This document shows, in pieces, positions 9,551 to 19,150 of a stretch of DNA of 64,000 nt. The translations under genes and the position numbers were made by a program. How positions within the stretch are numbered: the first letter of the stretch is position 1; each line of letters begins with the position of its first letter. The notes beneath the pieces are model-generated. The model saw only the letters and a list, made by a program, of their open reading frames with translations. It searched no databases and had not been told where the DNA came from. The DNA is from Parasphingopyxis marina. GTDB lineage: Bacteria; Pseudomonadota; Alphaproteobacteria; Sphingomonadales; Sphingomonadaceae. The stretch is from the NCBI RefSeq assembly GCF_014237875.1, contig NZ_JACJVJ010000001.1, positions 1,538,501 to 1,602,500 of the forward strand. The letters are read 5' to 3'.

Positions 9551-10108
9551 CTATTGTGGGTTTTTCCACATTTCCGCGCGGATTTGTTTCAGCCATTCCA
9601 TTCTCGCCGCGATCTGCAGCCGCGCGCCGCGATGCGCCCAGATTTCCTCGGTATCGCCCAGGCGCCCATATTCGGCGATCCGCAAATCGAGGGCCTCCAG
9701 GGTTTCCCGGGTCCGTCCGATCCACGATTCCAGCGCCGGAATGCGCTCGCTCGACGGCAATAGCGCGAGAAAATGACAGCGCAGGCGGATCGCATCGGTG
9801 ATCGAGTCGCCCAGCCAGCCGGCGTCCGAAACGATCCAGCGGCGCAACGCCTTCTCTCCCGCGCGGGTAAGCCGAAGCATGCGAGCGCCCCTGCGATCCG
9901 CCTCGGCCGCGCCTTGCGACAGGAGGCCGGCTTGGACGAGCTTGCGAACCAGCGGGTAGATCGATCCCGTGCTGGCGCTCCAGCTGGACGTCAGCGAAGC
10001 CTGGAAAGCGGCGCGGATTTGATAGGCCGTGCACGGCTGTTCGCGCCAGATGAAACCGAGCGTACAGCCTTCCAATTCGGTGGGCGTATCGGGATCAAGC
10101 CGCGCCAT
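9551..10108 (-). CDS. PadR family transcriptional regulator
   Basis: 185 residues. N-terminal winged helix with the PadR pattern (CTAYQIRAAFQASLTSSWSASTGSIYPLVRKLVQAGLL, about 26-63; then GARMLRLTRAGEKALRRWI). The C-terminal helical half (90-185) is the PadR dimerisation/ligand region. Transcribed away from the DUF5694 gene, which is a possible target, but no operator was recognised. Ligand unknown. Confidence 0.85.
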   Translation of the reverse strand: MARLDPDTPTELEGCTLGFIWREQPCTAYQIRAAFQASLTSSWSASTGSIYPLVRKLVQAGLLSQGAAEADRRGARMLRLTRAGEKALRRWIVSDAGWLGDSITDAIRLRCHFLALLPSSERIPALESWIGRTRETLEALDLRIAEYGRLGDTEEIWAHRGARLQIAARMEWLKQIRAEMWKNPQ

Positions 10109-10263
10109 GCGGCTCTTATCGTGCGAATAGTATTAAATCGAAACTAAAGAAGCGGCCGCTTTTCGCCTGTTATTTGACGCGGGTTTTCGCCCCGGCTCGA
10201 TTCATATTGCCTTGTCGGGCTTTAACTGTATTACTGCGGTAACACGGCAAGGAGGGTTTCGAT

Positions 10264-11145
10264 ATGCGATTTCGTGGGATTTGGGCAGCCATCGGCCTTG
10301 TGGCGCTGGGCTCACCGGCATGGTCGCAAGCGACCGGTGAGAACGAAGCGGATGTCCCGGCCGAGACGGCGCCCGTCGAGGTGATGGTCTTCGGCACCTA
10401 TCATTTTGCCAATCCCGGTCGCGACCTCGCCAATGTCGACGTCGACGACGTGCTCGCGCCGCACCGCCAGGCCGAAATCGAAGCTCTGGTCGATGCCATC
10501 GCGGCATGGCGGCCGACGCGGATCCTGATCGAAACCGAAGCGGGGGCGCCGAACTTCGAAGTCGCCGGGTATCGGGAATTTACGCCCGCCATGCTGGGCG
10601 AACGGCGCAACGAGATCGTCCAGATCGGCTATCGTCTGGCCCACCGGCTTGGTCATGAGGCGGTTTACGGTTTTGACGAACGCGGCGGCGAGGGGGAGCC
10701 CGACTATTTCCCGTTCGACGCCGTACAAAGCTATGCCGCCGCGCACGGCCAGCGGGAAATCGTCGACGGATTGCTTGCGTATATCCAGGCCGAAGTGGCG
10801 GCCATGAGCGATTTTCAGCGCGATCACAGTATCCCGGAAAACCTGATGTCGAGCAATGACAGCGCCGCCAACCGCGCGGGACACAGCAGTTTCTATTACG
10901 GTATGCTCGCCATCGGCGACGGTGAAACGCAGCCGGGCGCCGAGCTCAATGCCTATTGGTATATGCGCAACGCCAAGATGTTCGCCAAAATCGGGCTGAT
11001 TGCCGAACCCGGCGACCGGATATTCGTGCTGGTCGGCGCGGGCCATCGCTACTGGCTGAGCCATTTCGCCGAAAATGCGCCGGGCTATGTCGCGGTCGAT
11101 CCGATGCCGTATCTGGAGGCGGCGGCCGCGGCGGTTTCGCGCTAG
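10264..11145 (+). CDS. DUF5694 domain-containing exported protein
   Basis: 293 residues; ATG at 10264 preceded by AAGGAGGG. Signal peptide of about 22 residues (GLVALGSPAWSQA). The mature part starts with VMVFGTYHFANPG and has RILIETEAG (about 82), RLGHEAVYGFDERG (about 133) and VLVGAGHRYWL near the end. This layout is the TraB/GumN-like DUF5694 family of unknown function, whose conserved H/E/D residues suggest a metal-dependent hydrolase. Probably periplasmic. Activity not shown. Confidence 0.75.
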   Translation: MRFRGIWAAIGLVALGSPAWSQATGENEADVPAETAPVEVMVFGTYHFANPGRDLANVDVDDVLAPHRQAEIEALVDAIAAWRPTRILIETEAGAPNFEVAGYREFTPAMLGERRNEIVQIGYRLAHRLGHEAVYGFDERGGEGEPDYFPFDAVQSYAAAHGQREIVDGLLAYIQAEVAAMSDFQRDHSIPENLMSSNDSAANRAGHSSFYYGMLAIGDGETQPGAELNAYWYMRNAKMFAKIGLIAEPGDRIFVLVGAGHRYWLSHFAENAPGYVAVDPMPYLEAAAAAVSR

Positions 11146-11173
11146 CCGGTTCGTGGGCCGCGCACCGGGGCGA

Positions 11174-11452
11174 TCAGCGATCGAACCATTTTTGTGCGGA
11201 CTCCCTGCGATGGGGACAGCCCGGCCAGCAGCAGGGGCGACGCTTGCCGTCCAGTATCTCTTCCTGAAGGCGTCCGAAGCGTTTCTCGCGCGTTTCCTGC
11301 TTCTTGGCCGAGGTCACCCAGCAGATCCATTCATTGCGCGCCAATGAAGTCAGATCTTCCCATTTGGTCCGGAGATGCTCGTCCTTGTCGAGAACGGCGC
11401 GTAGATCGGCCGGGGTCTCGTGACGAAAGTCTTTCGAAACCGGCCGGGTCAT
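11174..11452 (-). CDS. YdeI/OmpD-associated (OmdA-like) family protein
   Basis: 92 residues. The core NEWICWVTSAKKQETREKRF (about 40-60) and the ending GKRRPCCWPGCPHR match the OmdA family, often linked to bacteriocin resistance in annotation without firm biochemistry. Starts 2 bases after the hemA stop, so cotranscribed with hemA. The Cys-rich CCWPGC end could bind metal (inference). Confidence 0.65.
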   Translation of the reverse strand: MTRPVSKDFRHETPADLRAVLDKDEHLRTKWEDLTSLARNEWICWVTSAKKQETREKRFGRLQEEILDGKRRPCCWPGCPHRRESAQKWFDR

Positions 11453-11454
11453 GC

Positions 11455-12669
11455 TCAGGCCGCCAGCCGCAGCTCCATCCGGCTCCAGATTTCGACGAGG
11501 GCGTCGGTCAGTTCGCGCATCATCGCCTCGTTATGGGTCGGGCCGGGCGTGAAGCGGAGCCGTTCGGTGCCGCGCGGCACGGTCGGATAATTGATGGGCT
11601 GCACATAGACGCCATATTCGGCGAGCAGGATATCGCTGATCCGCTTGGTCTTCACCGGATCGGCGACGATCAGCGGGACGATATGGGTGGTCGAATCCAT
11701 CACCGGCAGGCCGGCCTCGGCGAACATGGCCTTGAGCGTTTGCGCCGAGGCCTGTTGCGCATCGCGTTCTTCGCTCGACGATTTGAGATGCTTCACGCTG
11801 GCGAGCGCACCGGCGACGAGCACGGGCGAGAGCGAAGTGGTGAAGATGAAGCCCGGCGCATAGCTGCGGATCACATCGACGATCATCTGGTCGGCGGCAA
11901 CATAGCCGCCCATCACGCCGATCGCCTTGGCGAGCGTGCCTTCGATGATCGTCACCCGGTCGGCTACATTATCGCGATCGGTGATGCCGCCGCCGCGCGG
12001 GCCGTACATGCCGACGGCATGAACTTCGTCGCAATAGGTCAGCGCGTTATATTTGTCGGCAAGATCGCAGATGTCCGCGATCGGCGCGACGTCTCCGTCC
12101 ATCGAATAGACGCTTTCGAAGGCGATCAGCTTCGGCGCCTCGGGATCGGCCGCGGCGAGCAGCTCTTCGAGATGCGCGAGATCGTTGTGCCGCCAGACAT
12201 GCTTTTCGCAGCCGGCATTGCGGATGCCCGCGATCATCGACGCATGGTTGAGTTCGTCGGAAAAGACGATGCAGCCGGGCAGGATCCTGGCGAGCGTGGA
12301 AAGCGTGGCTTCGTTCGAGATATAACCGCTCGTGAAGAGCAGCGCGCCCTCCTTGCCGTGAAGGTCCGCAAGCTCCGATTCGAGCTCGATATGATAATGG
12401 GTGTTGCCGCCGATATTGCGCGTGCCGCCCGATCCCGCGCCGACATCGTGGAGGGCTTCCTCCATCGCTTCGATCACCTTGGGATGCTGGCCCATCGAAA
12501 GATAATCGTTCGAACACCATACGGTAATCGGCTTGGGCCCGTTATGACCCGCAAAGCAGCGCGCATTGGGATAGGCGCCCTTGTTGCGCAGGATATCGAT
12601 AAACACGCGGTAGCGGCCTTCTTCGTGAAGCCGCTCGATCGCTTTCGAAAAAACGCGCTGATAATCCAA
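11455..12669 (-). CDS. hemA: 5-aminolevulinate synthase
   Basis: 404 residues from a TTG at 12669, chosen because the family begins with DYxRVF and GGGGGAA lies just upstream; an ATG at 12702 would add 11 atypical residues. Condenses glycine and succinyl-CoA to 5-aminolevulinate (C4 heme pathway, typical of alphaproteobacteria). [20 protein letters not shown], the Gly-rich [30 protein letters not shown] and the PLP lysine in [12 protein letters not shown] (about 240) are visible. Followed by the OmdA-like gene. Confidence 0.96.
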   Translation of the reverse strand: MDYQRVFSKAIERLHEEGRYRVFIDILRNKGAYPNARCFAGHNGPKPITVWCSNDYLSMGQHPKVIEAMEEALHDVGAGSGGTRNIGGNTHYHIELESELADLHGKEGALLFTSGYISNEATLSTLARILPGCIVFSDELNHASMIAGIRNAGCEKHVWRHNDLAHLEELLAAADPEAPKLIAFESVYSMDGDVAPIADICDLADKYNALTYCDEVHAVGMYGPRGGGITDRDNVADRVTIIEGTLAKAIGVMGGYVAADQMIVDVIRSYAPGFIFTTSLSPVLVAGALASVKHLKSSSEERDAQQASAQTLKAMFAEAGLPVMDSTTHIVPLIVADPVKTKRISDILLAEYGVYVQPINYPTVPRGTERLRFTPGPTHNEAMMRELTDALVEIWSRMELRLAA

Positions 12670-12751
12670 AACAATTCCCCCGGGGATACGGTTGTGGCCC
12701 ATCTAATGGCTGAAATCGGCCATTTCCAGCGCGAACGACTCGCAATAAGCC

Positions 12752-13549
12752 CTAAAGCGCCTCAAATTCGGTGATGCCGTAGCGTTCGAGCCCGGGTTTC
12801 AGCGGAGTCGTGTCGCTGCCGTCGGAAATGAAAATCGCGCGGCCGGGCGGCGGGGCATCCGGCCAGGGCTGGCCTTCGGTCAATTGCGCGACGCGCCGGG
12901 CGATGCCTTCGCCGCCATGGACGAAGGCGATAGGCCGCCCGGCGGCTTCGGCAAGCTCCGTCTCGACAAGCGGGAAATGCGTGCAGGCGAGGACGATGGT
13001 GTCGATCTCCTCGCCGCGCGGCTGGGAGAAGAGGCCGTCCAGGATCGCGGCGTAGTCGGCAATCGCGGTTTGCTCCCCCCGCAATTTCCGCTCGGCGAGC
13101 ATGACGAGTTCGTGGCTGCCATGGCGGATCACCGTGCAATCGCCGGCGAATTCGCGGCTGAGATTGTCGACATAGGGCTGGCGGACCGTGGCGCGCGTGC
13201 CGAGCACGCCGAAAACGCGGGATTTTGACAGTGCGGCGGCGGGCTTGATGGCGGGCACCGTGCCGACGATCGGAATGTCGAGCGCCTGGCGTACCGGATC
13301 CAGCGCGATCACCGAGGCAGTGTTGCAGGCGATCACGATCAGCCGGGCATCGACATGCTCCATCAGCCTGCCGAGCAGCGCGGGGACCCGGCCCGTCAGC
13401 TCGGCCTCGGTCTTCTGGCCATAGGGATAGCCGGCCTGGTCCATCGCATAGACGATCGGCGCATTGGGCAGCAGCTCTTGCACCGGGGCGAGGATCGACA
13501 GCCCGCCGACACCGGGATCGAGAAAGAGCAGGGGCTGGGAAGCGTCCAT
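12752..13549 (-). CDS. murI: Glutamate racemase
   Basis: 265 residues from MDASQPLLFLDPGVGG at 13549. Both catalytic cysteines are present: IVIACNTASV (about 75) and IVLACTHFPLV (about 180). The N-terminal motif reads DPGVGG where the family often has DSGVGG. Makes D-glutamate for peptidoglycan. It is transcribed away from plsY; the first D-amino-acid-related genes of the window (1-2270) are far away. Confidence 0.95.
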   Translation of the reverse strand: MDASQPLLFLDPGVGGLSILAPVQELLPNAPIVYAMDQAGYPYGQKTEAELTGRVPALLGRLMEHVDARLIVIACNTASVIALDPVRQALDIPIVGTVPAIKPAAALSKSRVFGVLGTRATVRQPYVDNLSREFAGDCTVIRHGSHELVMLAERKLRGEQTAIADYAAILDGLFSQPRGEEIDTIVLACTHFPLVETELAEAAGRPIAFVHGGEGIARRVAQLTEGQPWPDAPPPGRAIFISDGSDTTPLKPGLERYGITEFEAL

Positions 13550-13634
13550 TGCGCGATGACATATGGCGAAGGCCACATCGCTGCAATAAGCCCGCTGCAA
13601 AGACCGGCATATTGCTCCGCGCGGTTCGCGCGCT

Positions 13635-14294
13635 ATGAGCGGACAGGGAAAGGATTTCGCCATTTTCGATCATCCGCTCTGGCTTGCCCCGGCGCTGGCG
13701 CTGTTTTGCGGCTATCTGTTCGGTTCGGTGCCCTTCGGCATCCTGCTGACGCGGGCCGTGGGCGCGGGCGATCTCCGCCAGATCGGATCGGGCAATATCG
13801 GCGCGACCAATGTGCTGCGAACCGGCCGCAAGGGGCTGGCGGCGACGACCCTGCTGCTCGACGTTGCCAAGGGATTCGCGGCCGTGAAGCTCGCGCCGCT
13901 GCTTGGCGGAGACCCGGAAAGCATGATGCGATTGGCCGCGGTCGGCGCCTTTTTCGGCCATTGCTATCCGGTCTGGCTGAAATTCCGGGGCGGGAAAGGC
14001 GTGGCGACCCTGCTCGGCATCGCCGCGGCCTTGGGCTGGATTTATGCGCTGGTCTTCGCGCTCGTCTGGCTCGCGATGGTGGCGCTGTTCCGCTTCTCCT
14101 CGCTCGGCGGGATCAGCGCGGCGGTGGCGCTGCCGATCGCCGCGTTCGTGCGCGTCGACCTGGGCATCTTCTTCCTGTTCGGCGCGCTGGCGCTGCTCGT
14201 CCTGTGGAAGCATCGCAGCAATATCGGGCGTCTCCTTCGCCGCGAGGAACCCAAGGTCGGCGGCTCGAAAAAACCACGGCCCGAAGATGGCTGA
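13635..14294 (+). CDS. plsY: Glycerol-3-phosphate acyltransferase PlsY
   Basis: 219 residues with about five membrane segments. The three PlsY motifs are present in order: GSVPFGILL, GSGNIGATNVLRTGRKG, and FFGHCYPVWLKFRGGKGVAT. Transfers acyl from acyl phosphate to glycerol-3-phosphate at the inner membrane, the first step of phospholipid synthesis. The start of dprA overlaps its last 8 bases. Confidence 0.96.
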   Translation: MSGQGKDFAIFDHPLWLAPALALFCGYLFGSVPFGILLTRAVGAGDLRQIGSGNIGATNVLRTGRKGLAATTLLLDVAKGFAAVKLAPLLGGDPESMMRLAAVGAFFGHCYPVWLKFRGGKGVATLLGIAAALGWIYALVFALVWLAMVALFRFSSLGGISAAVALPIAAFVRVDLGIFFLFGALALLVLWKHRSNIGRLLRREEPKVGGSKKPRPEDG

Positions 14295-15372
14295 GATGGG
14301 CGACGCCGCAAAGTTGCGGCTCGCCCGCTCGCGCAATATCGGCCCCGTCGCCTATGCCCAGTTGATGATGCGCTTCGGCAGCGCCGAGGCGGCGCTCGAC
14401 GCGATTCCCGATCTTGCACGGCGCGGCGGGGGCAGGGCGCCGAAGCTAGCGGACATGGACGCGATCGAAGCCGAAATGGCGAATGTCGCGCGGCTCGGTG
14501 CCCGCTATCTGTTTCTCGGCGATTCCGGCTATCCGGCGGCGCTGGCGGAAATCCCGACGGCGCCGCCCGCGCTCATCATACGGGGAGAGGCGGCGCTCCT
14601 GCAAAAGCCGATCATCGCCATGGTCGGCGCGCGCAACGCCTCGGCCGCCGCCCGCCGTTTCGCGCGCGATCTCGCTTTCCGGCTGGGCGCGGAGGGTTAT
14701 GTCGTCGTTTCGGGTCTTGCGCGCGGTATCGACACGGCCGCGCATACCGGCTCGCTCGAAAGCGGCACCATCGCCGTGATCGCGGGCGGCACCGATATCT
14801 TCTATCCGCCGGAAAATGAGGAACTGCAGGTCGCGATTTCGGAGCGCGGCCTGCTGATCGCCGAACAGCCGCCGGGCAGCGAGCCCAAGGCGCGGCATTT
14901 TCCCTATCGCAACCGGATTATCGCCGGGCTCGGCAGGGGAACGGTCGTGGTCGAGGCGGCACCCAAATCGGGCTCGCTGATCACCGCACGCCAGGCCAAC
15001 GAATTCGGGCGCGACGTGATGGCGGTGCCGGGCTCGCCGCTCGATCCGCGCGCACAGGGCTGCAACCAGCTGATCCGGGACGGCGCGGCGCTGATCCAGA
15101 GCGCCGAAGATGTGATCGCCTCGCTCGATCCGTTCAATATCGGCGGAGTGCGGGAGCCGGGCGCGGACTATTCGGGCGAGCCGGTCTTGCCGGATGCGAG
15201 CGATAGCGACCGCGAAACGATTACCGAATTGCTCGGTCCGGTGCCGGTGTCGGTCGACGAAATCGTCCGGCAGGCAGGGCTTTCGCCGGCCATCGTCCAG
15301 ACGGTTTTGCTGGAGCTGGAACTGGCTGGAAGGCTCGAACGACATGCGGGCGGGAAGGTGAGTCTGACATAA
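14287..15372 (+). CDS. dprA: DNA-processing protein DprA
   Basis: 361 residues from ATG 14287, overlapping plsY by 8 bases (ATG at 14296 is an alternative). SAM-like N-terminus (RSRNIGPVAYAQLMMRFG), Rossmann core with MVGARNASAAARRFAR, VSGLARGIDTAAHTGSL, IAVIAGGTDIFYPPEN, HFPYRNRIIAGL and SGSLITARQANEFGRDVMAVPG, and a C-terminal winged helix (300-361). Loads RecA on incoming single-stranded DNA in natural transformation; comM at 48154 is another competence-linked gene. Confidence 0.96.
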   Translation: MAEMGDAAKLRLARSRNIGPVAYAQLMMRFGSAEAALDAIPDLARRGGGRAPKLADMDAIEAEMANVARLGARYLFLGDSGYPAALAEIPTAPPALIIRGEAALLQKPIIAMVGARNASAAARRFARDLAFRLGAEGYVVVSGLARGIDTAAHTGSLESGTIAVIAGGTDIFYPPENEELQVAISERGLLIAEQPPGSEPKARHFPYRNRIIAGLGRGTVVVEAAPKSGSLITARQANEFGRDVMAVPGSPLDPRAQGCNQLIRDGAALIQSAEDVIASLDPFNIGGVREPGADYSGEPVLPDASDSDRETITELLGPVPVSVDEIVRQAGLSPAIVQTVLLELELAGRLERHAGGKVSLT

Positions 15373-15451
15373 TCGCTTGACGAACCGGGCTTGCATCGCA
15401 TCCTCGCGCGCGTAAGAGACGCCTCCACAATTCTTGGAAGAAATCCGCTTT

Positions 15452-18034
15452 ATGAAGTTAGTTGTCGTCGAATCGCCCGCCAAGGCGAAGACCATCGAGA
15501 AGTATCTGGGCGGCGACTATAAGGTCCTCGCATCCTACGGGCATGTCCGCGATCTGCCGCCCAAGGACGGTTCGGTCGATCCGGACGACGGCTTCGCCAT
15601 GAAATGGCAGGCTTATGGCGACAAGACCAAGCAGCTCAAGGCGATCACTGACGCGGCCAAGCAATCCGACGAACTGATCCTCGCGACCGACCCCGATCGC
15701 GAAGGCGAGGCGATCAGCTGGCACGTCCAGGAAGTACTCAAGGGCCGCAAGGCGCTGCCTGCAAAGGTCGAGCGCGTCGCTTTCAACGCGATTACGAAAC
15801 AGGCGGTGCTCGAAGCCATCGCCCATCCGCGCGAGATCGACGACGATCTCGTCGATGCCTATCGCGCGCGCCGGGCGCTCGACTATCTAGTCGGCTTCAC
15901 GCTCTCGCCCGTGCTGTGGCGCAAGCTGCCGGGCGCCAAATCGGCGGGCCGGGTGCAATCGGTTGCGCTCCGCCTGATCGTCGAGCGCGAGCGCGAGATC
16001 GAAGCCTTCAAGGCGCAGGAATATTGGTCGGTCGCCGCAGCGATGGAGCAGGACGGCACCGGCTTCACCGCGCGGCTCGTCCGCTGGCGCGGCGACAAGA
16101 TCGAGCGACTGACGATCGGCACCGAAGGCGACGCGATGGCGGCCAAGGCCGATGTCGAACAGGGCGCTTTCAAGGTCGTCTCGGTCGAAACGAAGCCGCT
16201 GACGCGCAACCCGCCGCCGCCCTTCACGACCTCGACGCTGCAGCAGGAAGCTTCGCGCAAGCTGGGTTTCTCGGCGAGCCATACGATGAGCCTCGCCCAG
16301 GCGCTCTACGAGGACGGCGCGATCACCTATATGCGTACCGACGGCGTTCAGATGGACGGATCGGCGATTTCGGCCGCGCGCGGCGCGATCGCCAACCGCT
16401 ATGACGCGAGCTACGTCCCCGATCAGCCGCGCGTCTACAAGACCAAGGCGAAGAATGCGCAGGAAGCGCATGAGGCGATCCGGCCGACCGATTTCGGGCG
16501 CGACAAGGCCGGCGGCGGCGATCACGCCCGGCTCTACGATCTCATTTTCAAACGCGCGCTGGCGAGCCAGATGGCGTCGGCCCGGCTGGAACGCACGACC
16601 GTGGAAATGGAAGAGGGCACGGGGCAGACCGCGCTGCGCGCCACCGGCCAGGTCGTGAAATTCCCCGGCTTCATGGCGCTCTATACCGAGGGCCGCGACG
16701 ACAAGGACGACGAGGACGGCAAGCTCCTCCCCGCCATGTCCGAAGGCGATGCGCCCGCGAAGAAGGGCGTCGAGGCCGAACAACATTTCACCCAGCCGCC
16801 GCCCCGCTATTCCGAAGCCAGCATCGTCAAGCGGCTGGAGGAACTCGGCATCGGCCGGCCTTCCACCTATGCCTCGATCATCAAGACGCTCAAGGACCGC
16901 GAATATGTCCGTATCGAGCAGAACCGCTTCTTCCCCGAAGAAAGCGGCCGGCTCGTCACGTCCTTCCTCGAGCGGTTTTTCGACCGCTATGTGAGCTATG
17001 ATTTCACCGCGGGGCTGGAGGAAGAGCTCGACGATATCTCGGGTGGCCGGGCGCAGTGGCAGGAAATTCTCAAGGCCTTTTGGCAGGACTTCAAGCCGAA
17101 GACCGACGAGGTGATGGAACGCCAGCCCTCCGAAGTGACCGCCGAACTCGACAAGTTTCTCGAACCGCTTCTCTTCCCGGAAAAGGAAGACGGATCGGAC
17201 CCGCGTCTCTGCCCGCGCTGCAACGAGGGAAAGTTGGCGCTGCGGGGCGGCCGGTACGGCGCCTTTATCGCCTGCTCCAACTATCCGGAATGCAAATATA
17301 CGCGCCAGTTCGGCCAGCGCGGGGGCGATCAGCCCGATCAGGGCGAGGACGAGATTCTGGGCAAGGATCCCGAGACCGACGAGGATATCGAGTTCAAGAC
17401 CGGGCGGTTCGGCCCTTATGTGGAAATGGGGCAGGGCGAGGGCGAAAAGCCGAAACGCGCCTCGATCCCCAAGGATATTCCGCGCGCCGATGTCGATCTC
17501 GAAATGGCGCTCAAGCTGTTGTCACTGCCGCGCGTCGTCGGCCAGCATCCGGAGACCGGGAACGATATCGAGGCGGCGATCGGGCGCTATGGCCCCTATC
17601 TGCGCCACGACGGCAAATATGCCCGGCTCGAAACGACGAGCGACGTTTTCGAAATCGGCATGAACGCAGCGGTCGTGAAGCTTGCCGAGGCGGCGCAGAA
17701 GGGCGGGCGCGGCAGGGGCGCCGCGCGCGAGCCGCTCAAGATTCTCGGCAAGCACCCGCGCACCGAGGAAGAGATTAAGCTGATGGACGGCCGCTACGGC
17801 CCCTACGTGACCGACGGCACGACCAACGCGACGATCCCCAAGACCGTCGACAAGGACGAGCTTACGCTCGAAGAAGCCGCGCAGCTGATCGACGACCGCG
17901 CGGCCAAGGGACCGGCGAAGAAGAAGCGCAAAGCGCCTGCCAAGAAGAAGCCGGCGGCGAAAAAGAAGGCCGCGCCGAAGAAAAAGGCCGCCGCCAAGCC
18001 CAAGAAGGCAGCGGACGCGACGGACGAAGGCTAG
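15452..18034 (+). CDS. topA: DNA topoisomerase I
   Basis: 860 residues from MKLVVVESPAKAKTIEKYLG (GGAAG upstream). TOPRIM acidic motif DPDREGEAISWH (about 71), catalytic Tyr in ITYMRTDGVQ (about 297), RPTDF region, zinc-ribbon unit CPRCNEGKLALRGGRYGAFIACSNYPEC (about 589), then several degenerate C-terminal repeats with GRFGPYV/GRYGPYL. It ends in a Lys/Ala/Pro-rich tail (about 815-855), a DNA-binding extension common in GC-rich bacteria. Relaxes negative supercoils. Confidence 0.97.
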   Translation: MKLVVVESPAKAKTIEKYLGGDYKVLASYGHVRDLPPKDGSVDPDDGFAMKWQAYGDKTKQLKAITDAAKQSDELILATDPDREGEAISWHVQEVLKGRKALPAKVERVAFNAITKQAVLEAIAHPREIDDDLVDAYRARRALDYLVGFTLSPVLWRKLPGAKSAGRVQSVALRLIVEREREIEAFKAQEYWSVAAAMEQDGTGFTARLVRWRGDKIERLTIGTEGDAMAAKADVEQGAFKVVSVETKPLTRNPPPPFTTSTLQQEASRKLGFSASHTMSLAQALYEDGAITYMRTDGVQMDGSAISAARGAIANRYDASYVPDQPRVYKTKAKNAQEAHEAIRPTDFGRDKAGGGDHARLYDLIFKRALASQMASARLERTTVEMEEGTGQTALRATGQVVKFPGFMALYTEGRDDKDDEDGKLLPAMSEGDAPAKKGVEAEQHFTQPPPRYSEASIVKRLEELGIGRPSTYASIIKTLKDREYVRIEQNRFFPEESGRLVTSFLERFFDRYVSYDFTAGLEEELDDISGGRAQWQEILKAFWQDFKPKTDEVMERQPSEVTAELDKFLEPLLFPEKEDGSDPRLCPRCNEGKLALRGGRYGAFIACSNYPECKYTRQFGQRGGDQPDQGEDEILGKDPETDEDIEFKTGRFGPYVEMGQGEGEKPKRASIPKDIPRADVDLEMALKLLSLPRVVGQHPETGNDIEAAIGRYGPYLRHDGKYARLETTSDVFEIGMNAAVVKLAEAAQKGGRGRGAAREPLKILGKHPRTEEEIKLMDGRYGPYVTDGTTNATIPKTVDKDELTLEEAAQLIDDRAAKGPAKKKRKAPAKKKPAAKKKAAPKKKAAAKPKKAADATDEG

Positions 18035-18037
18035 GGC

Positions 18038-18361
18038 CTAGCGCCCTTCCATATCCGCCTGGATCTCGATCAGCAGTTCGCCGAGATGCCGGGCATAATT
18101 GGTGTCGAAAAAGCTCTCGGCGGATTCCTGCTGCCGCCCGGCGCCCGTCATCAACGCGATCGCCGTGCTCCTGAGCGTCATGCGCTCTTCCGCGCAGGCG
18201 TCCGTGACATAAGATGCCAGCGCATCGCCCTGCAGGTCGGCATCGGCGCCGCGCACCTCGCGCTCGATACACTGGTTGAGCGCATCGTTCTGCGCCGCCG
18301 CTTCGGCCTGCAGGTCCGTGGTTCCTTGCAGGAGGATGAGCAGGGGGACGAGTATCGCCAC
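18038..18361 (-). CDS. Hypothetical exported protein
   Basis: 107 residues; a short hydrophobic N-terminus (AILVPLLILLQG) looks like a signal peptide, then a mostly helical acidic domain with two Cys (NQCIEREV and DACAEER). No family recognised. It starts 2 bases after the MAPEG stop, so it is the last gene of the long ubiE operon, and converges on topA with only 3 bases between stops. Confidence 0.65.
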   Translation of the reverse strand: MAILVPLLILLQGTTDLQAEAAAQNDALNQCIEREVRGADADLQGDALASYVTDACAEERMTLRSTAIALMTGAGRQQESAESFFDTNYARHLGELLIEIQADMEGR

Positions 18362-18363
18362 CG

Positions 18364-18774
18364 CTAATCGGCGAGGTTACCGAGCAGCATCACGAAGGTC
18401 CATCCGCACAGCACAACGATGGTCGCCCAGGTCAGCATGACACCTACGAAACGCGGCCAGGGCGGCCCGTTTTCCGGCCCCTTCATATAGAGGCCGATCG
18501 CATGGAGGACGCGCGCGATGATGAAGACGCCGGCGATTGCCAGCAACGCCATGTGATTGGCCCGGCTCATCTCAAGCAAGCCGACGAGGATGACCACCAG
18601 CGGCGCATGTTCGGCGAGATTGCCATGGGCGCGGCTGGCGCGCTCCAAACGTTCGTCATCGGCCGTGCCGAAAGCGGCGCGCACGCGCAGCCGCTGGCGC
18701 ACCGTATCGATCGCCAGCAACAGGAGCAGCGCCGCCATGGCCACTGCGAGGGCTGCGGTAACGGGCAATGTCAT
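18364..18774 (-). CDS. MAPEG family membrane protein
   Basis: 136 residues from ATG 18774, with GGGGAGGA upstream. Four membrane segments, and the MAPEG pattern between the first two: ERASRAHGNLAEHAPLVVILVGLLE, including the conserved RAHGN..E. Relatives are microsomal-type glutathione transferases and similar enzymes; bacterial members of this length (YecN/YrdB type) have no firm substrate. Thirteen bases after the dsrE-like gene. Confidence 0.85.
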   Translation of the reverse strand: MTLPVTAALAVAMAALLLLLAIDTVRQRLRVRAAFGTADDERLERASRAHGNLAEHAPLVVILVGLLEMSRANHMALLAIAGVFIIARVLHAIGLYMKGPENGPPWPRFVGVMLTWATIVVLCGWTFVMLLGNLAD

Positions 18775-18787
18775 GGTCGTTCCTCCC

Positions 18788-19150
18788 CTAAAGCGTGACG
18801 AGCCGGTCGTCGCCAAGGCCCGTCATCAGGCTGACAAGGCCGCCGGCTTCGACGCCGGGGCCGAGTTGGCCGATTTCCAGACCTGACAGCGCCATGCCCC
18901 CTTGGCAAGCGATCAGCCCCACACCCAGGCCCGAGGCTTCGGCGCGCAGCTCGGCAAGGGTGGGAAGGCCGCCGGCATGGCGGCCGGCATCATCGGGCGC
19001 CGGAGAGCGTTCGGCGAGCAGCGTGACGGCGCGGCCTTCGCAGAAAATACAGGCGGGGCCGCCGCTGGCGGCGTGGGCGGCGGCGATTGAAAGCGCCGAA
19101 TAGAAGCGTTCGGGGTCGGTGCCGGTAAGGATGATCGTCAGGCCGCGCAT
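18788..19150 (-). CDS. DsrE/DsrF-like family protein
   Basis: 120 residues from ATG 19150, overlapping the moeB 3' end by 13 bases in another frame. Begins with RGLTIILTGTDPERFYSALSIA, then ACIFCEGRAV and GVGLIACQGGMALSG; the Cys in IACQGG sits where DsrE-type sulfur carriers have their active Cys. A role in sulfur transfer together with MoeB (which activates sulfur carriers) is plausible but inferred from the overlap only. Confidence 0.72.
   Translation of the reverse strand: MRGLTIILTGTDPERFYSALSIAAAHAASGGPACIFCEGRAVTLLAERSPAPDDAGRHAGGLPTLAELRAEASGLGVGLIACQGGMALSGLEIGQLGPGVEAGGLVSLMTGLGDDRLVTL

Noticed and set aside
12670-12702. ATG start for hemA at 12702
   Set aside because: Adds 11 residues not typical of the family and lies upstream of the only good ribosome site; the TTG at 12669 gives the conserved N-terminus.
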